Below are positions 17,474-26,583 of a stretch of 64,000 nt of DNA, in pieces. The notes under the pieces were generated by a model. That model was not told the DNA's origin and ran no database searches. It saw nothing but the letters and a program-made list of their open reading frames with translations. A program made the position numbers and the translations under genes. The DNA is from Bacteroidales bacterium. GTDB lineage: Bacteria > Bacteroidota > Bacteroidia > Bacteroidales > UBA932. The stretch covers positions 1 to 64,000 of the forward strand of contig JAGBHM010000008.1 of assembly GCA_017935505.1 (NCBI GenBank), read 5' to 3'. Position 1 is the first letter of the stretch, and each line of letters starts with the position of its first letter.

Positions 17474-20337
17474 TTACCGGAAAATACAAGATTTTTTACG
17501 ACAAACTCAGCACAATAATACCAAAGGGAAGATTGTTGCATGATGCCCTCAGCACATTGGCCTTTGGTACAGATGCCTCATTCTACAGGCTGATACCTAA
17601 ACTTGTTGTCAGGGCCAATGATGAAAAAGAGATACAATTCATCATGGAGACGGCCTGGGAGATGGATATTCCGGTAACATTCAGGGCTGCCGGCACCTCT
17701 TTGAGCGGACAAGCCATCTCTGACTCGGTTTTGGTTATTGCAACTCATGGATTCAAGGGGTATGAGATACTCGACAACGGTCTGAAAATAAAGCTACAGC
17801 CCGGCATAAGGGGCGGTCATGCAAACAGATATCTTGCCCATCTCGGAAGAAAGATAGGTCCCGACCCTGCCTCTATAGATTCGGCCATGATTGGAGGTAT
17901 TGCAGCAAACAATGCCAGCGGAATGTGCTGTGGAACAAGTGAAAACTCATACAAAACCATTGCGGATATCAAGGTTATACTCGCAGACGGCACAGTGCTT
18001 GACACCGCCAGCAAAGAGTCGAAGGAGAGCTTTGAAAAGAGCCATGGCAACATACTCCGCCAATTGGAAGATATTTCAAAAAGGATAAACGCAGACCCTG
18101 AACTCAAGGCAAGAATAGTAAAAAAATACAAAATCAAGAATACCACCGGATACAGCCTCAATGCCTTTGTAGATTATTCCGACGGATTTGAGATACTCAA
18201 ACACCTTATAATAGGTTCTGAGGGCACCCTGGCCTTTATTGCAGGCATCACCTATAATACTGTAATAAACAACAGATACAAAGCCCTTGCCCTCACAATA
18301 TATCCTACAATAAAGGATGCCTGCAATGCAGTGCAGATACTTAAAGGACAACCTGTCTCTGCTGTTGAACTTATCGACAGGGCAAGTATAAGGTCGGTAG
18401 AGAATGCTGAAGGCGTTCCGGAATTCCTGAAGACTCTCTCCGAAGGTGCTTGCGGACTTCTCATTGAAGCCAATGCCGAAGAGGAGGCCGTTCTGGATGA
18501 GAAGGTAGCCCAAATTACAGCCAGCATTTCGGAGATAAAGACCGAAATACCATACACTTTCACCAAAGATGGCAAAGAGCAGGCAAAACTATGGAAAATC
18601 AGAAAGGAGTGCCTGCCTACAATTGCCGGAATGAGAAAGACCGGCACAACAGCCATAATTGAGGATGTCTGTTTCCCTGTACCTCAACTGGCAGATGCAA
18701 CTATGGACCTCAGGAGGGTATTCCATGAGAACGGTTATGATGATGCGGTGATATTCGGACATGCATTGGCTGGAAACCTTCACTTTATGTTCAACCAGGA
18801 TTTCTCAACTTCTGAAGAGATTGAGAGATACCGTAAGTTCATGGATGATGTAGCAAATATGGTTGTGGCAAAATATGACGGCTCCCTCAAGGCAGAGCAT
18901 GGTACAGGCCGAAACATGGCTCCATTTGTGGAGCTGGAGTGGGGAGAGCAGGCATACTCGCTTATGAAAGAGGTAAAGAAGATTTTTGATCCGAAAGGTA
19001 TTCTCAACCCTGGAGTTATCCTCAACACCAATAAAAATGCACATATAGAGAACCTGAAACCATGTCCGTCGACAAATGAAATTGTAGACAAATGTATGGA
19101 GTGCGGATTCTGCGAAGGCACCTGTGTGGCTGAGGGACTCACCCTCTCCCCTAGGCAGAGGGTTGCATCATTCAGAGAGATGGAGAGGCTGCGCAAAAGC
19201 GGTGAAGCGCCACATATTGCAGCTGAGATGCAGAAGCAGTACAAATATTGGGGAAATGAGACATGTGCTACAGACAGCCTCTGTGCCATGAAATGCCCTG
19301 TAAAAGTTGATACCGGCAAACTTATAAAGACCTTGAGACATGCAGGCCACTCTGAGAAGGCAGAGAAGAATGCTGTAAAACTTGCCGGCAATATGGACAA
19401 AGTCACTGCCGGAATGAGAGCCGGACTCAATCTTGTATATGGAATGAGGATGGTATTCGGCAAGACTCTGTTTGGTGCAATGGCATCTGGAATACGCACA
19501 ATAAGTGGCAATCTGGTTCCTCTGTGGAATGAGTATTTCCCTAAAGGAGCCCATAAAATTGGCACAGCTTCCGAGTCAGGAGATGCTGCAGGAAATCAGT
19601 CGGGTAAGGAGAAGGTGGTATACTTCCCATCTTGTATTACAAGAAGTATGGGTGTTACCAGAAGCTACTCAAAAGAGCTGGAGATAACCCAAGTTACTGC
19701 CAAATTGCTGAAAAAGGCAGGGTATGAAGTGGTCTATCCCGAAAATATGGACAAGCTTTGCTGCGGTATGGCATTCTCGAGCAAAGGATATACAGAAGCT
19801 GGCAAAAAGGCCTCTGACCAGTTGGAGGCGGCACTGCTCAAAGCCTCTGAAAATGGAAAATATCCTGTACTATGCGATATGACCCCATGCCTCTACACCA
19901 TGCGTACAAATATGGGCGAACCGCTCAAACTCTATGAGCCGGCAGAATTCATCACAAAATACCTTGTTCCAAGACTCAAAATCACCCCTCAAGAGGAGAA
20001 GATTGCTGTATTTGCTGTATGCTCTTCAAAGAAGATGGGGGTAGACAATATGCTGTATGATATTGCAAAATTGTGTTCTAAAGAGGTGGTTGTAATCGAC
20101 AGCAACTGCTGCGGATTTGCAGGCGACAGAGGCTTTACATTCCCAGAGCTGAACACCCATGGCCTGAGAGCCCTTAAAGAGCAGACAAGTGGAATTACAG
20201 ACCACAGCGGAAAACCATGCAAAGAGGGATATGCAGCGAGCCGTACCTGTGAAATAGGCCTTTCACGTAACAGCGGAATCACATTCAAATCAATTTTATA
20301 TCTGCTTGACAAGGTCAGTGAGCCTCTGGAGCAATAG
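17470..20337 (+). CDS. FAD-linked oxidase with Fe-S and CCG domains, D-lactate dehydrogenase-like
   Basis: A 955-residue fusion. Residues 35-240 form the FAD-binding type 4 domain (RAAGTSLSGQ near 75-84), 260-520 the FAD-oxidase C-terminal domain (KAEHGTGRN near 476). CMECGFCEGTC near 538 and a second Cys cluster (CATDSLCAMKCP) form a ferredoxin-like part. Two CCG motifs (CCGMAFSSKG near 757, CCGFAGDRGF near 878) end the protein. This GlcD plus GlcF-like layout oxidises 2-hydroxy acids, most often D-lactate, passing electrons to the quinone pool. The exact substrate is inference. Confidence 0.85.
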   Translation: MITGKYKIFYDKLSTIIPKGRLLHDALSTLAFGTDASFYRLIPKLVVRANDEKEIQFIMETAWEMDIPVTFRAAGTSLSGQAISDSVLVIATHGFKGYEILDNGLKIKLQPGIRGGHANRYLAHLGRKIGPDPASIDSAMIGGIAANNASGMCCGTSENSYKTIADIKVILADGTVLDTASKESKESFEKSHGNILRQLEDISKRINADPELKARIVKKYKIKNTTGYSLNAFVDYSDGFEILKHLIIGSEGTLAFIAGITYNTVINNRYKALALTIYPTIKDACNAVQILKGQPVSAVELIDRASIRSVENAEGVPEFLKTLSEGACGLLIEANAEEEAVLDEKVAQITASISEIKTEIPYTFTKDGKEQAKLWKIRKECLPTIAGMRKTGTTAIIEDVCFPVPQLADATMDLRRVFHENGYDDAVIFGHALAGNLHFMFNQDFSTSEEIERYRKFMDDVANMVVAKYDGSLKAEHGTGRNMAPFVELEWGEQAYSLMKEVKKIFDPKGILNPGVILNTNKNAHIENLKPCPSTNEIVDKCMECGFCEGTCVAEGLTLSPRQRVASFREMERLRKSGEAPHIAAEMQKQYKYWGNETCATDSLCAMKCPVKVDTGKLIKTLRHAGHSEKAEKNAVKLAGNMDKVTAGMRAGLNLVYGMRMVFGKTLFGAMASGIRTISGNLVPLWNEYFPKGAHKIGTASESGDAAGNQSGKEKVVYFPSCITRSMGVTRSYSKELEITQVTAKLLKKAGYEVVYPENMDKLCCGMAFSSKGYTEAGKKASDQLEAALLKASENGKYPVLCDMTPCLYTMRTNMGEPLKLYEPAEFITKYLVPRLKITPQEEKIAVFAVCSSKKMGVDNMLYDIAKLCSKEVVVIDSNCCGFAGDRGFTFPELNTHGLRALKEQTSGITDHSGKPCKEGYAASRTCEIGLSRNSGITFKSILYLLDKVSEPLEQ

Positions 20338-20383
20338 TGTGTTTTGGAACACTTTTGTATTTTTCCGGCATTATATTCTTTAT

Positions 20384-20414
20384 AACCGTTGCATAACTTT
20401 GCAACGGTTTTTTA
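20384..20414 (+). terminator. terminator after the FAD-oxidase gene
   Basis: AACCGTTGC, a loop, GCAACGGTT and a T-run make a strong intrinsic terminator. The loop and 3' arm also include TAACTTTG (20394-20401), a TAnnTTTG match that could serve as the -7 box for the AraC gene starting at 20425, so terminator and promoter appear superimposed. Confidence 0.8.
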
Positions 20415-20424
20415 ATGTAATATC

Positions 20425-21294
20425 ATGAAAAATTACTTTAACATTATTGAGAACGACATCTTCATATTGGATGATTTTGATACTTTGTACAAGCTGTACA
20501 ACAACAATGATGCAAAAAACAAACCCTTTGCAATAATAGTATGTATGGAGGGAGAGGTTGAGATTGAGATCAACATGAAGACCCACAAGATAATGCCAAA
20601 ACAGATTATGGTATATCTCCCATACCATGCCACCATAACAAGATACAGAGCCAGCAGTGATTTTTCAGGAAAGATACTCTGCCTGAGCGAGAGGATTATG
20701 ATTGAGAATTTCAATATGGGCAACAACTTGTGGGAAAAATCATTTGCAATCAGTGAAAATCCGATTATTGATATAAACAAGGAGGTGGCAAGCCTGTTTG
20801 AGTGCTACGGAAGGCTCATATATCTGAGACATACCATGAAGGATCGTATGTACAAGAAAGAGGTGATTACAACTCTGCTCAAAGCTATAATGTATGAACT
20901 GCTAAATGAGGTCAATTCCACCACCGCTGAGACTCCGGGCAAAAATCTGCTGAAACAGGGGGATATTCTGTTCAAGAAATTCATAACTCTGCTCTCAAGG
21001 ACAGAGATCAAGCCAAGGATGGTGACATGGTATGCCGAAGAGCTTCACGTCACTCCAAAATATCTCTCCACCACATGCAAAAATGTGAGCGGAAAGACAG
21101 CCAATGTCTGGATAAACCAGTTTGTAGTAAAGGATATCTGCCAGCTTTTGAGATATTCGGAGATGTCGATAAAGGAGATTTCGGAGCATCTTAACTTTCC
21201 AAATCTGTCATTCTTCGGAAAATATGTTAAGTCACATCTTGGAGTCTCTCCTAAAGAGTACCGACAGCAAATCAGGGATGAGATTAGTCTGTAA
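20425..21294 (+). CDS. AraC-family transcriptional regulator
   Basis: A 289-residue regulator. The N-terminal half looks like a cupin-type ligand domain (strand-rich, residues 15-150). The C-terminal 100 residues carry two helix-turn-helix units: WYAEELHVTPKYLSTTCKNV near 197-216 and MSIKEISEHLNFPNLSFFGK near 247-266, ending in the family finish GVSPKEYRQ. The ligand and targets are not indicated. Its 3' end overlaps the convergent lnt gene by 11 bases. Confidence 0.88.
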   Translation: MKNYFNIIENDIFILDDFDTLYKLYNNNDAKNKPFAIIVCMEGEVEIEINMKTHKIMPKQIMVYLPYHATITRYRASSDFSGKILCLSERIMIENFNMGNNLWEKSFAISENPIIDINKEVASLFECYGRLIYLRHTMKDRMYKKEVITTLLKAIMYELLNEVNSTTAETPGKNLLKQGDILFKKFITLLSRTEIKPRMVTWYAEELHVTPKYLSTTCKNVSGKTANVWINQFVVKDICQLLRYSEMSIKEISEHLNFPNLSFFGKYVKSHLGVSPKEYRQQIRDEISL

Positions 21295-23053
21295 ACGGCT
21301 CCTTTACAATATATTTCCTGCTTATATAACGCACTGCCGCCATAAGTGAGAAGAGGAAGAAGATGAATTTTGATACTCTTCCTATAATATCTCCATGGCG
21401 CACAAAAACGGTAATTTCATCATTGAGGCAGAGCTGGCCATTGAGGTATGCCGGCTGCCACCATCCGGTTTGGGAGATGATTTCACCCCTTTGGTTTATA
21501 AAGGCAGAGATTCCGGTATTTGCACTTCTTGCAATGCTGCGACGGGTCTCTATCGCCCTCAGGCTGGCATATGAGAGGTGCTGACGATATCCTGGTGTAT
21601 CTCCCCACCAGCCATCGTTTGTTATGATGCTCATCACCTGCGCACCTTTCAATATATATTCCCGGTAATAGTCGCCATATACCGATTCGTAGCATATTGC
21701 AGTACCTATTTTTACAGAATCCGGAGTTACAAATACCTCACGCTCCTCCTGCGGAGCATAGCTGCCCATTGCGCCACCAAGATCTATTGCAAAATGGCTC
21801 ATGAGGTTGAAGAGTCTCTTGTATGGGGTGCTCTCCACAAGCACAACAAGCTTTGATTTGTTGTAGATCTCATAATCGCCCTTGCTGTCTATAAAAATTG
21901 CGCTGTTGGAGCGGTCAAACCAGATATCCTCCTCTTTTATATGACGTGCAGTCTCTGTTGGAGGCACAGCCCTGTTACCGCTGTATTTTGTCTGATATCC
22001 ATCATAGAACTTATCTGTAACAGCTCCAAAAATGAGATTTACATCTTTATGGGAGAGTGCATACTCTTTCATCCGGTTGAAATAGCGGTTCGAATTCGGA
22101 TAGTTCTCCACAATCAGCGGATGTCTCGACACAAAGGTCTCCGGAGCGATCAGAAAGCTGCTTTGAGAAAAACAGCCTGCATTCAGGGAATTATTGTAAC
22201 TATTGCCACCATTACAACTGGCAAGGGCCTCATCTGCAAGTGAGAGCAGTATGGTATTCTGCTGTTGCTGGGTAAGGCCGCGGAATTTGTCGGTATAAGG
22301 ATCTATATTAGGCTGCAACACTGTAAAATGGCGACTTCCATCCCCTACCGAAGGCTCATACTTTTTCTCCTTGTATGTATAGAATATTATGTGCGACACA
22401 ACTATTGGCACCATTATGACAAGTAACAGCGAAGCTGCAGAGAGCCGATATTTCTTTCCCTCCACAAAAAGAAGCATACATCTGAATATAAGAGCGTTGA
22501 CAAGAAGAACCCATAAAGAGCCACCCAATGCTCCTGTATATTCATACCACTGTATTGTTCTGATTGAAGTTGAAAAGGCATTGCCGAGCACCAGCCAAGG
22601 CCAAGAGACATCCCATGTAAAATAGACATGCTCCCAGGCGAGCCAAGCAACAATGAAGAACAGGTATGGAAGGAAACCTTTTGAGAGGGTTTTAACCCAT
22701 CTGAACAGTCTGAAAATCACCGCCATCTGCAAAGCATTCAGAACTACGGCAGCAATCATTCCAGCAAATGTGGCATTGTATATCCAGTAGGTTGTAAAAA
22801 GATTCCAAAGCAGGAATGATGTATAATAATATATCCAAAAATGTCTCTTGCCTCTCTGGGCTGCAATATGCTCTGCTGCAAACAGTGGCACAAACCCGAT
22901 AAGGGCAACCAGCCCCAAATGGGGATAGAGGAACGGTATGGAGAGAAGAAGTGAAGAGCAGAACACAAGCAGCCACAATACAAGACTACCTCCTCCATTT
23001 TGTCTTTTTCTTCCGCTATGAGACCTCTTATATTCTATTTTTCCAGACATCAC
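21284..23053 (-). CDS. lnt: apolipoprotein N-acyltransferase
   Basis: Inner-membrane enzyme that adds the third acyl chain to lipoproteins. Multiple hydrophobic helices fill residues 20-215. The nitrilase-like domain follows with the Glu in LIAPETFV near 300 and the Cys in GTAICYESVYG near 445. A C-terminal helix (FIFFLFSLMAAVRYI) ends the protein. At 589 residues it is longer than the E. coli enzyme (512), largely from loops in the hydrolase domain. It is read leftward, opposite to the exporter gene. Confidence 0.9.
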   Translation of the reverse strand: MMSGKIEYKRSHSGRKRQNGGGSLVLWLLVFCSSLLLSIPFLYPHLGLVALIGFVPLFAAEHIAAQRGKRHFWIYYYTSFLLWNLFTTYWIYNATFAGMIAAVVLNALQMAVIFRLFRWVKTLSKGFLPYLFFIVAWLAWEHVYFTWDVSWPWLVLGNAFSTSIRTIQWYEYTGALGGSLWVLLVNALIFRCMLLFVEGKKYRLSAASLLLVIMVPIVVSHIIFYTYKEKKYEPSVGDGSRHFTVLQPNIDPYTDKFRGLTQQQQNTILLSLADEALASCNGGNSYNNSLNAGCFSQSSFLIAPETFVSRHPLIVENYPNSNRYFNRMKEYALSHKDVNLIFGAVTDKFYDGYQTKYSGNRAVPPTETARHIKEEDIWFDRSNSAIFIDSKGDYEIYNKSKLVVLVESTPYKRLFNLMSHFAIDLGGAMGSYAPQEEREVFVTPDSVKIGTAICYESVYGDYYREYILKGAQVMSIITNDGWWGDTPGYRQHLSYASLRAIETRRSIARSANTGISAFINQRGEIISQTGWWQPAYLNGQLCLNDEITVFVRHGDIIGRVSKFIFFLFSLMAAVRYISRKYIVKEPFTD

Positions 23054-23084
23054 AATTACTTTAGTGGGAATTGACTATTTTTAT

Positions 23085-23092
23085 TATTTTTG
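23085..23092 (+). promoter_or_regulatory. -7 box that fixes the start of the LysE-type gene
   Basis: TATTTTTG matches TAnnTTTG. It lies downstream of the first in-frame ATG (23071) and upstream of the ATG at 23122, so translation most likely begins at 23122. Confidence 0.5.
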
Positions 23093-23121
23093 TTAGTTTA
23101 AAGGACAAAGATAGAAAAATT

Positions 23122-23760
23122 ATGCTTGTTACACTGCTCAAAGGTTTTATTGTGGGACTCGGAGCCTCCATTCCATTGGGGCCGCTCGGTGTTCTGTGCG
23201 TGCAGAAAACATTGAGCAAAGGGCGTAATTCAGGGCTATTCACAGGATTGGGAGCCTCTGTTTCGGACACCTTCTATGCAGGCCTCTCATTAATAGGCCT
23301 CTCATTTGTTGAGAATCTGATTAATGAGAACAGGGCCATTGTAATGCTGGTAGGAGGCATAATCATAGCTCTGATAGGTCTTAAAGTCTACACAACCAAC
23401 CCAATAAAACAGATCCGACAGAAAAGTTCCAACAAAAGGCATCTTGAGGATTTTGTGGAGGCGCTCGTGATGACTATTACAAACCCAGGAGCCATTTTTC
23501 TGATTCTGGGTCTGTTTGCAGCTGTGGGCATCAACTCTTCAGACAATGCCGGCAACATCTCCATAATAACAACTCTATGGGGTGTATTCCTTGGCACCGC
23601 AACATGGTGGTTCATACTTACCACTACAATTAATGTATTCCGCAAAAAATTCAGGCTCAAGCAGTTGATGATGATAAACCGCATAGCCGGAATAATCATT
23701 GCAGTATTGGGTATAATATCTGCCTGCGACGGCATTGTAAAGCTCATCATCGCCAGATAG
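23122..23760 (+). CDS. LysE/RhtB-family exporter
   Basis: A 212-residue inner-membrane protein with about six hydrophobic helices. The N-terminal segment KGFIVGLGASIPLGPLGVLC matches the LysE family start, with the usual G-x-x-x-P-G-P pattern in modified form. Such proteins export amino acids or related small molecules. The substrate is unknown; arginine or lysine is only a guess from the family. The frame is open from 23071, but promoter position and family alignment favour the internal ATG. Confidence 0.85.
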   Translation: MLVTLLKGFIVGLGASIPLGPLGVLCVQKTLSKGRNSGLFTGLGASVSDTFYAGLSLIGLSFVENLINENRAIVMLVGGIIIALIGLKVYTTNPIKQIRQKSSNKRHLEDFVEALVMTITNPGAIFLILGLFAAVGINSSDNAGNISIITTLWGVFLGTATWWFILTTTINVFRKKFRLKQLMMINRIAGIIIAVLGIISACDGIVKLIIAR

Positions 23761-23850
23761 ATTATCAGGCAGGAGAGCACCAAGATCAGAGACAAACTTC
23801 AATATCCACATTAGCAAACAATTACAAGAGTTACTTGTTTTTAACAAAAG

Positions 23851-23884
23851 TTGTTCACATTACAAATAAAAAGAGTTATCTTTG
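23851..23884 (+). promoter_or_regulatory. promoter of ssrA
   Basis: TATCTTTG at 23877-23884 matches TAnnTTTG, with TTG at 23851-23853 about 23 bases upstream. The mature tmRNA 5' end at 23904 lies about 20 bases downstream, leaving a short leader for RNase P to remove. Confidence 0.6.
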
Positions 23885-23999
23885 CACCCACTTTTCAATT
23901 TTAGGGGATGTTTTGGTTTTGACATCAAATTAACTGGAAAGTAAGCATGCCGAGAGTCGGAGGAATGGCTCGTAAATCTCAGCCTCCAAGCCTATAGAT

Positions 24000-24029
24000 G
24001 GCAATAACAACTATGCACTCGCTGCGTAA
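24000..24029 (+). other. tmRNA proteolysis tag GNNNYALAA
   Basis: The resume frame GGC AAT AAC AAC TAT GCA CTC GCT GCG TAA encodes G-N-N-N-Y-A-L-A-A. The terminal ALAA is the degron recognised by ClpXP-type proteases. The first codon is inferred from comparison with the GENNYALAA-like tags of related bacteria. Confidence 0.85.
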
Positions 24030-24261
24030 TTAAGCCAAGCTTAATCGCTTAATCGCATCGGCCAAGGCTGCCGGAGCGACGAGTATCCCGCCGGTTCTTT
24101 AAGCCGACTATGAACCGTGCAGATGGGGTATCATCCAAGTCGGATGCTGGCGTGGACTTCTCTAAAGCGCCCTAAGACTCAGAGAATAAGATTCGGGTAG
24201 CCCGTCTGCCGGCAGCCCGTTTCCGACAACCAAAGGCAGAATAAGCATGTAGAAAGCTTTG

Positions 24262-24303
24262 TGGTGGTTTGCTTGGACGGCGGTTCGAGTCCGCCCATCT
24301 CCA
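24262..24303 (+). other. probable left attachment site (attL) in the 3' end of ssrA
   Basis: The T-arm and acceptor stem of tmRNA are a classic integration target, and a tyrosine recombinase followed by a 39-kb phage gene set begins right after it. The matching right copy of this sequence is not found in the window, so the element must extend past base 64000. Exact core limits cannot be set. Confidence 0.65.
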
Positions 24304-24312
24304 CGACATAGA

Positions 24313-24376
24313 TTTAACCTACTATAAACCAACAATTTACAAGGTTAAAACATTACAACCGGGACTATACCGGGAC
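24313..24376. repeat. inverted and direct repeats between ssrA and the integrase
   Basis: TTTAACCT (24313-24320) and AGGTTAAA (24342-24349) form an inverted repeat. ACCGGGAC occurs twice (24358-24365 and 24369-24376), 11 bases apart. Their position next to the crossover site fits integrase arm-binding or excisionase sites; this is inference. Confidence 0.4.
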
Positions 24377-24422
24377 AGTTATTAATCACTTTAAGGTTTC
24401 TCTGTAGGAGCCTTAAAAAAAA

Positions 24423-25592
24423 ATGTCTACACGTCAAAAAAATGCCTCTCTGATGCAATATAGAGAGGCCGCCCTTTATGAAGGTACAAAAGAATGGTTT
24501 GTGTATTATTATGCACATGACCCAGCGTCTAAAGAGCTAAAACGCAAAAAAATCAAGCTCAATCACATCAAGAACATCAGAGACAGAAGAGCTGCTGCCA
24601 ACAGAATTATCAAAACTATCAACAAGAAGCTATCAACAGGATGGAGCCCATTTGTAACAGTTGGAGCAGAGAAATGCTATGCCTTTGTATTTGAAGCATT
24701 GGATAAATGGTTACGATACCGCGAAAAGGAGGCTGAGACCCACAGCTTACGCAGCTACCGAAGTTTTATCCGGAAACTCAAAGATCAATTGATTAAGCAC
24801 GACTTTGGTCCTACTATGCAAATGATTGAATTTACTCCAGGAATCGGATCTATGATTATGGAGGATCTCAGAGAAGAACCAAAAATATCATTGAGGACCT
24901 GGAATAATTATCTAAGTATATATGGTACCATATTCAATTGGATGATAGAGCACAATTATACTAATAACAACCCTTTCATCCATATAAAGAAGGTTCCAAG
25001 GAAAAAGTTGAAAAAAATGAGAAGACCTCTTACCGCTGAAGAGTGCCTGGATCTTCAAAGGTTCCTGCTTGACAACGGGTATACAAATTACTTGGCTATG
25101 TGCTACCTATGTTATTACTGCTGCATAAGGCCAAATGAAATCTCATTACTGAGAGTTAAGGATATATCCCTTTCCGAACAATGTGTATATATTTCCTCCG
25201 AGATTGCAAAAAATGATAACGACAGTGTAAGGATTATTCCAGACGTAGCGATGTGGGTATTTGAGAAGTTGAATCTGTCGACCAATAAAGATTATTACCT
25301 GTTTGGATTTGATTCCAAGAAAACATTTGCACCGGGACCAAGCAGAGCTGAAGGCAGAGAGATTGCCCGGTTCTGGAACGATGTGATAAGGAAAAATTTA
25401 AAATGGCCTTTAGAATTGCAATTCTATTCCCTTAAAGATACCGGAATTACCCAACTGCTTGAGGATGGTGTTGCCCCTAATTATGTTCAGGGGCAGGCTG
25501 ATCACTCATCTCTTGCCATTACAAGTATATATGCAAGTAAGGTAAACAGAGAGGCTAAAGCACAATTAAAAAAACTCCCTAAGGCATTTTAG
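24423..25592 (+). CDS. int: phage tyrosine recombinase (integrase)
   Basis: A 389-residue integrase that would recombine at the ssrA 3' end. The N-terminal SAM-like core-binding domain spans about residues 80-190. Catalytic residues seen: Arg236 in CCIRPNEIS, His361 in ADHSS and the nucleophile Tyr370 in SIYAS. The usual HxLRH box reads YSLKD, placing Lys338 where the second Arg is expected. That form recurs in Bacteroidota phage integrases, so the enzyme is probably active. It is the only rightward phage gene and its stop lies in the arm of the terminator shared with the spanin gene. Confidence 0.93.
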   Translation: MSTRQKNASLMQYREAALYEGTKEWFVYYYAHDPASKELKRKKIKLNHIKNIRDRRAAANRIIKTINKKLSTGWSPFVTVGAEKCYAFVFEALDKWLRYREKEAETHSLRSYRSFIRKLKDQLIKHDFGPTMQMIEFTPGIGSMIMEDLREEPKISLRTWNNYLSIYGTIFNWMIEHNYTNNNPFIHIKKVPRKKLKKMRRPLTAEECLDLQRFLLDNGYTNYLAMCYLCYYCCIRPNEISLLRVKDISLSEQCVYISSEIAKNDNDSVRIIPDVAMWVFEKLNLSTNKDYYLFGFDSKKTFAPGPSRAEGREIARFWNDVIRKNLKWPLELQFYSLKDTGITQLLEDGVAPNYVQGQADHSSLAITSIYASKVNREAKAQLKKLPKAF

Positions 25593-25597
25593 GGAGT
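25574..25597 (-). terminator. terminator of the leftward late operon
   Basis: ACTCCCTAA and TTAGGGAGT arms around a six-base loop; on the minus strand the stem is followed by seven T residues. It overlaps the ends of both convergent genes, int and the spanin gene. Confidence 0.8.
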
Positions 25598-26056
25598 TCT
25601 CTTGAATTTATACAGGATATATGCTATTAATATAAAGGCAACAATTCCTTGAATATGCTTGATACCTTGAACAGCCGGTGGTGCTTCGTATTTTTCTTTA
25701 GTATCGATAATAGATTTATTGGTACTCTCTTCTACATGGATGAAGTGCTCTGTTTGCACTTCATCTTTCTGTAGTTGGGTTGTTGTATGCTGCTCGATAT
25801 CTTTTTGAATCTCCATTACATACTCAATAACCTGATGTCCTGAGGTGTCGGGAGGAGAGTATTTTGTAACCTTTATTATTGAATTATCTTCAATTTTCCG
25901 GATATCCTTATACAGATCTTTAATTGCTATCGTCTTATTGATGGAGTCCAATACCTGGTATGCAATATCAAGCTGCTTTTTTGATCTCTGCATTTTGAGC
26001 GAGGTTCCACAGGAACTCAGAAATATGGCCATTACAGCCAAATACAAGATTCTCAT
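25589..26056 (-). CDS. probable unimolecular spanin (outer-membrane lipoprotein with C-terminal membrane helix)
   Basis: A 155-residue protein starting with a lipoprotein signal (AVMAIFLSSC, lipidation Cys at residue 16). A long polar, partly helical middle follows, and a single hydrophobic helix lies at the C-terminus (IQGIVAFILIAYILY). A lipidated N-terminus and a C-terminal inner-membrane anchor in one chain are the hallmarks of a u-spanin, which fuses the two membranes at the last step of lysis. Position as the last gene after holin and endolysin supports this. The start overlaps the endolysin stop by four bases. Confidence 0.75.
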   Translation of the reverse strand: MRILYLAVMAIFLSSCGTSLKMQRSKKQLDIAYQVLDSINKTIAIKDLYKDIRKIEDNSIIKVTKYSPPDTSGHQVIEYVMEIQKDIEQHTTTQLQKDEVQTEHFIHVEESTNKSIIDTKEKYEAPPAVQGIKHIQGIVAFILIAYILYKFKRTP

Positions 26057-26583
26057 AATACAAAGTATTGTTTGGCACGCCTATACAGATAATCTCTATC
26101 CGCAAGTCCATTATAGCCACCATTAATAATTTTGGTAATGGAACGGAGATCTCCCCTATCGGCAAAATGGTTAAGGTTATGTCTATTCCAATACCAACAG
26201 GCAGACATTACCGCGTATTGCGGTTCTGTTAGCAACTGAGGATTGGAAATAAAATCAATCCCGGTATCATCAGACAATATTGTATAGTTGAATCGGCCTG
26301 TAAGCTGTATGAGTCCACGACCTTTATACCGTACGCCATCACCAGGCTCACTATTTCCCAAATCGAGTCGGCCTTCGTATGCTGCACCCGAGGCAATCTC
26401 TTCAACATAAAAAAGTCTGCCACTTTCATGACCTATTTGAGCCAGAAATGCTGAAAAACGCTCAGGAGTATTGATCCTATATTCTCTACAATATTTTTTC
26501 AAATGCTGAACAAATGGCTCTGCAGTCTCTTTCTTTATTGAAAAGATATCGGCCAACATGGCCGGAGTAATTTCATTTCTCAT
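26053..26583 (-). CDS. endolysin, GH19 chitinase-like
   Basis: A 176-residue peptidoglycan hydrolase. IGHESGRLFYVEE near residues 49-61 supplies the catalytic Glu, and YKGRGLIQLTGRFNY near 87-101 is the conserved substrate-cleft motif of glycoside hydrolase family 19 lysins. There is no signal peptide, so release would need the upstream holin. It overlaps the holin stop and the spanin start, forming a compact lysis cassette. Confidence 0.9.
   Translation of the reverse strand: MRNEITPAMLADIFSIKKETAEPFVQHLKKYCREYRINTPERFSAFLAQIGHESGRLFYVEEIASGAAYEGRLDLGNSEPGDGVRYKGRGLIQLTGRFNYTILSDDTGIDFISNPQLLTEPQYAVMSACWYWNRHNLNHFADRGDLRSITKIINGGYNGLADRDYLYRRAKQYFVL

Larger units (their letters stand above)
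23904..24303 (+). ncRNA. ssrA: transfer-messenger RNA
   Basis: Rescues stalled ribosomes. The acceptor arm pairs GGGGATG (23904-23910) with CATCTCC (24296-24302), leaving A as discriminator. The T-arm GGCGGTTCGAGTCCGCC is intact at the 3' end. The tag reading frame GNNNYALAA ends TAA at 24027-24029, close to known Bacteroidales tags. CCA is not encoded: the bases after the discriminator are CGA, so the end must be added post-transcriptionally. An integrase gene starts 120 bases downstream, marking the 3' end as a phage attachment site. Confidence 0.95.
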
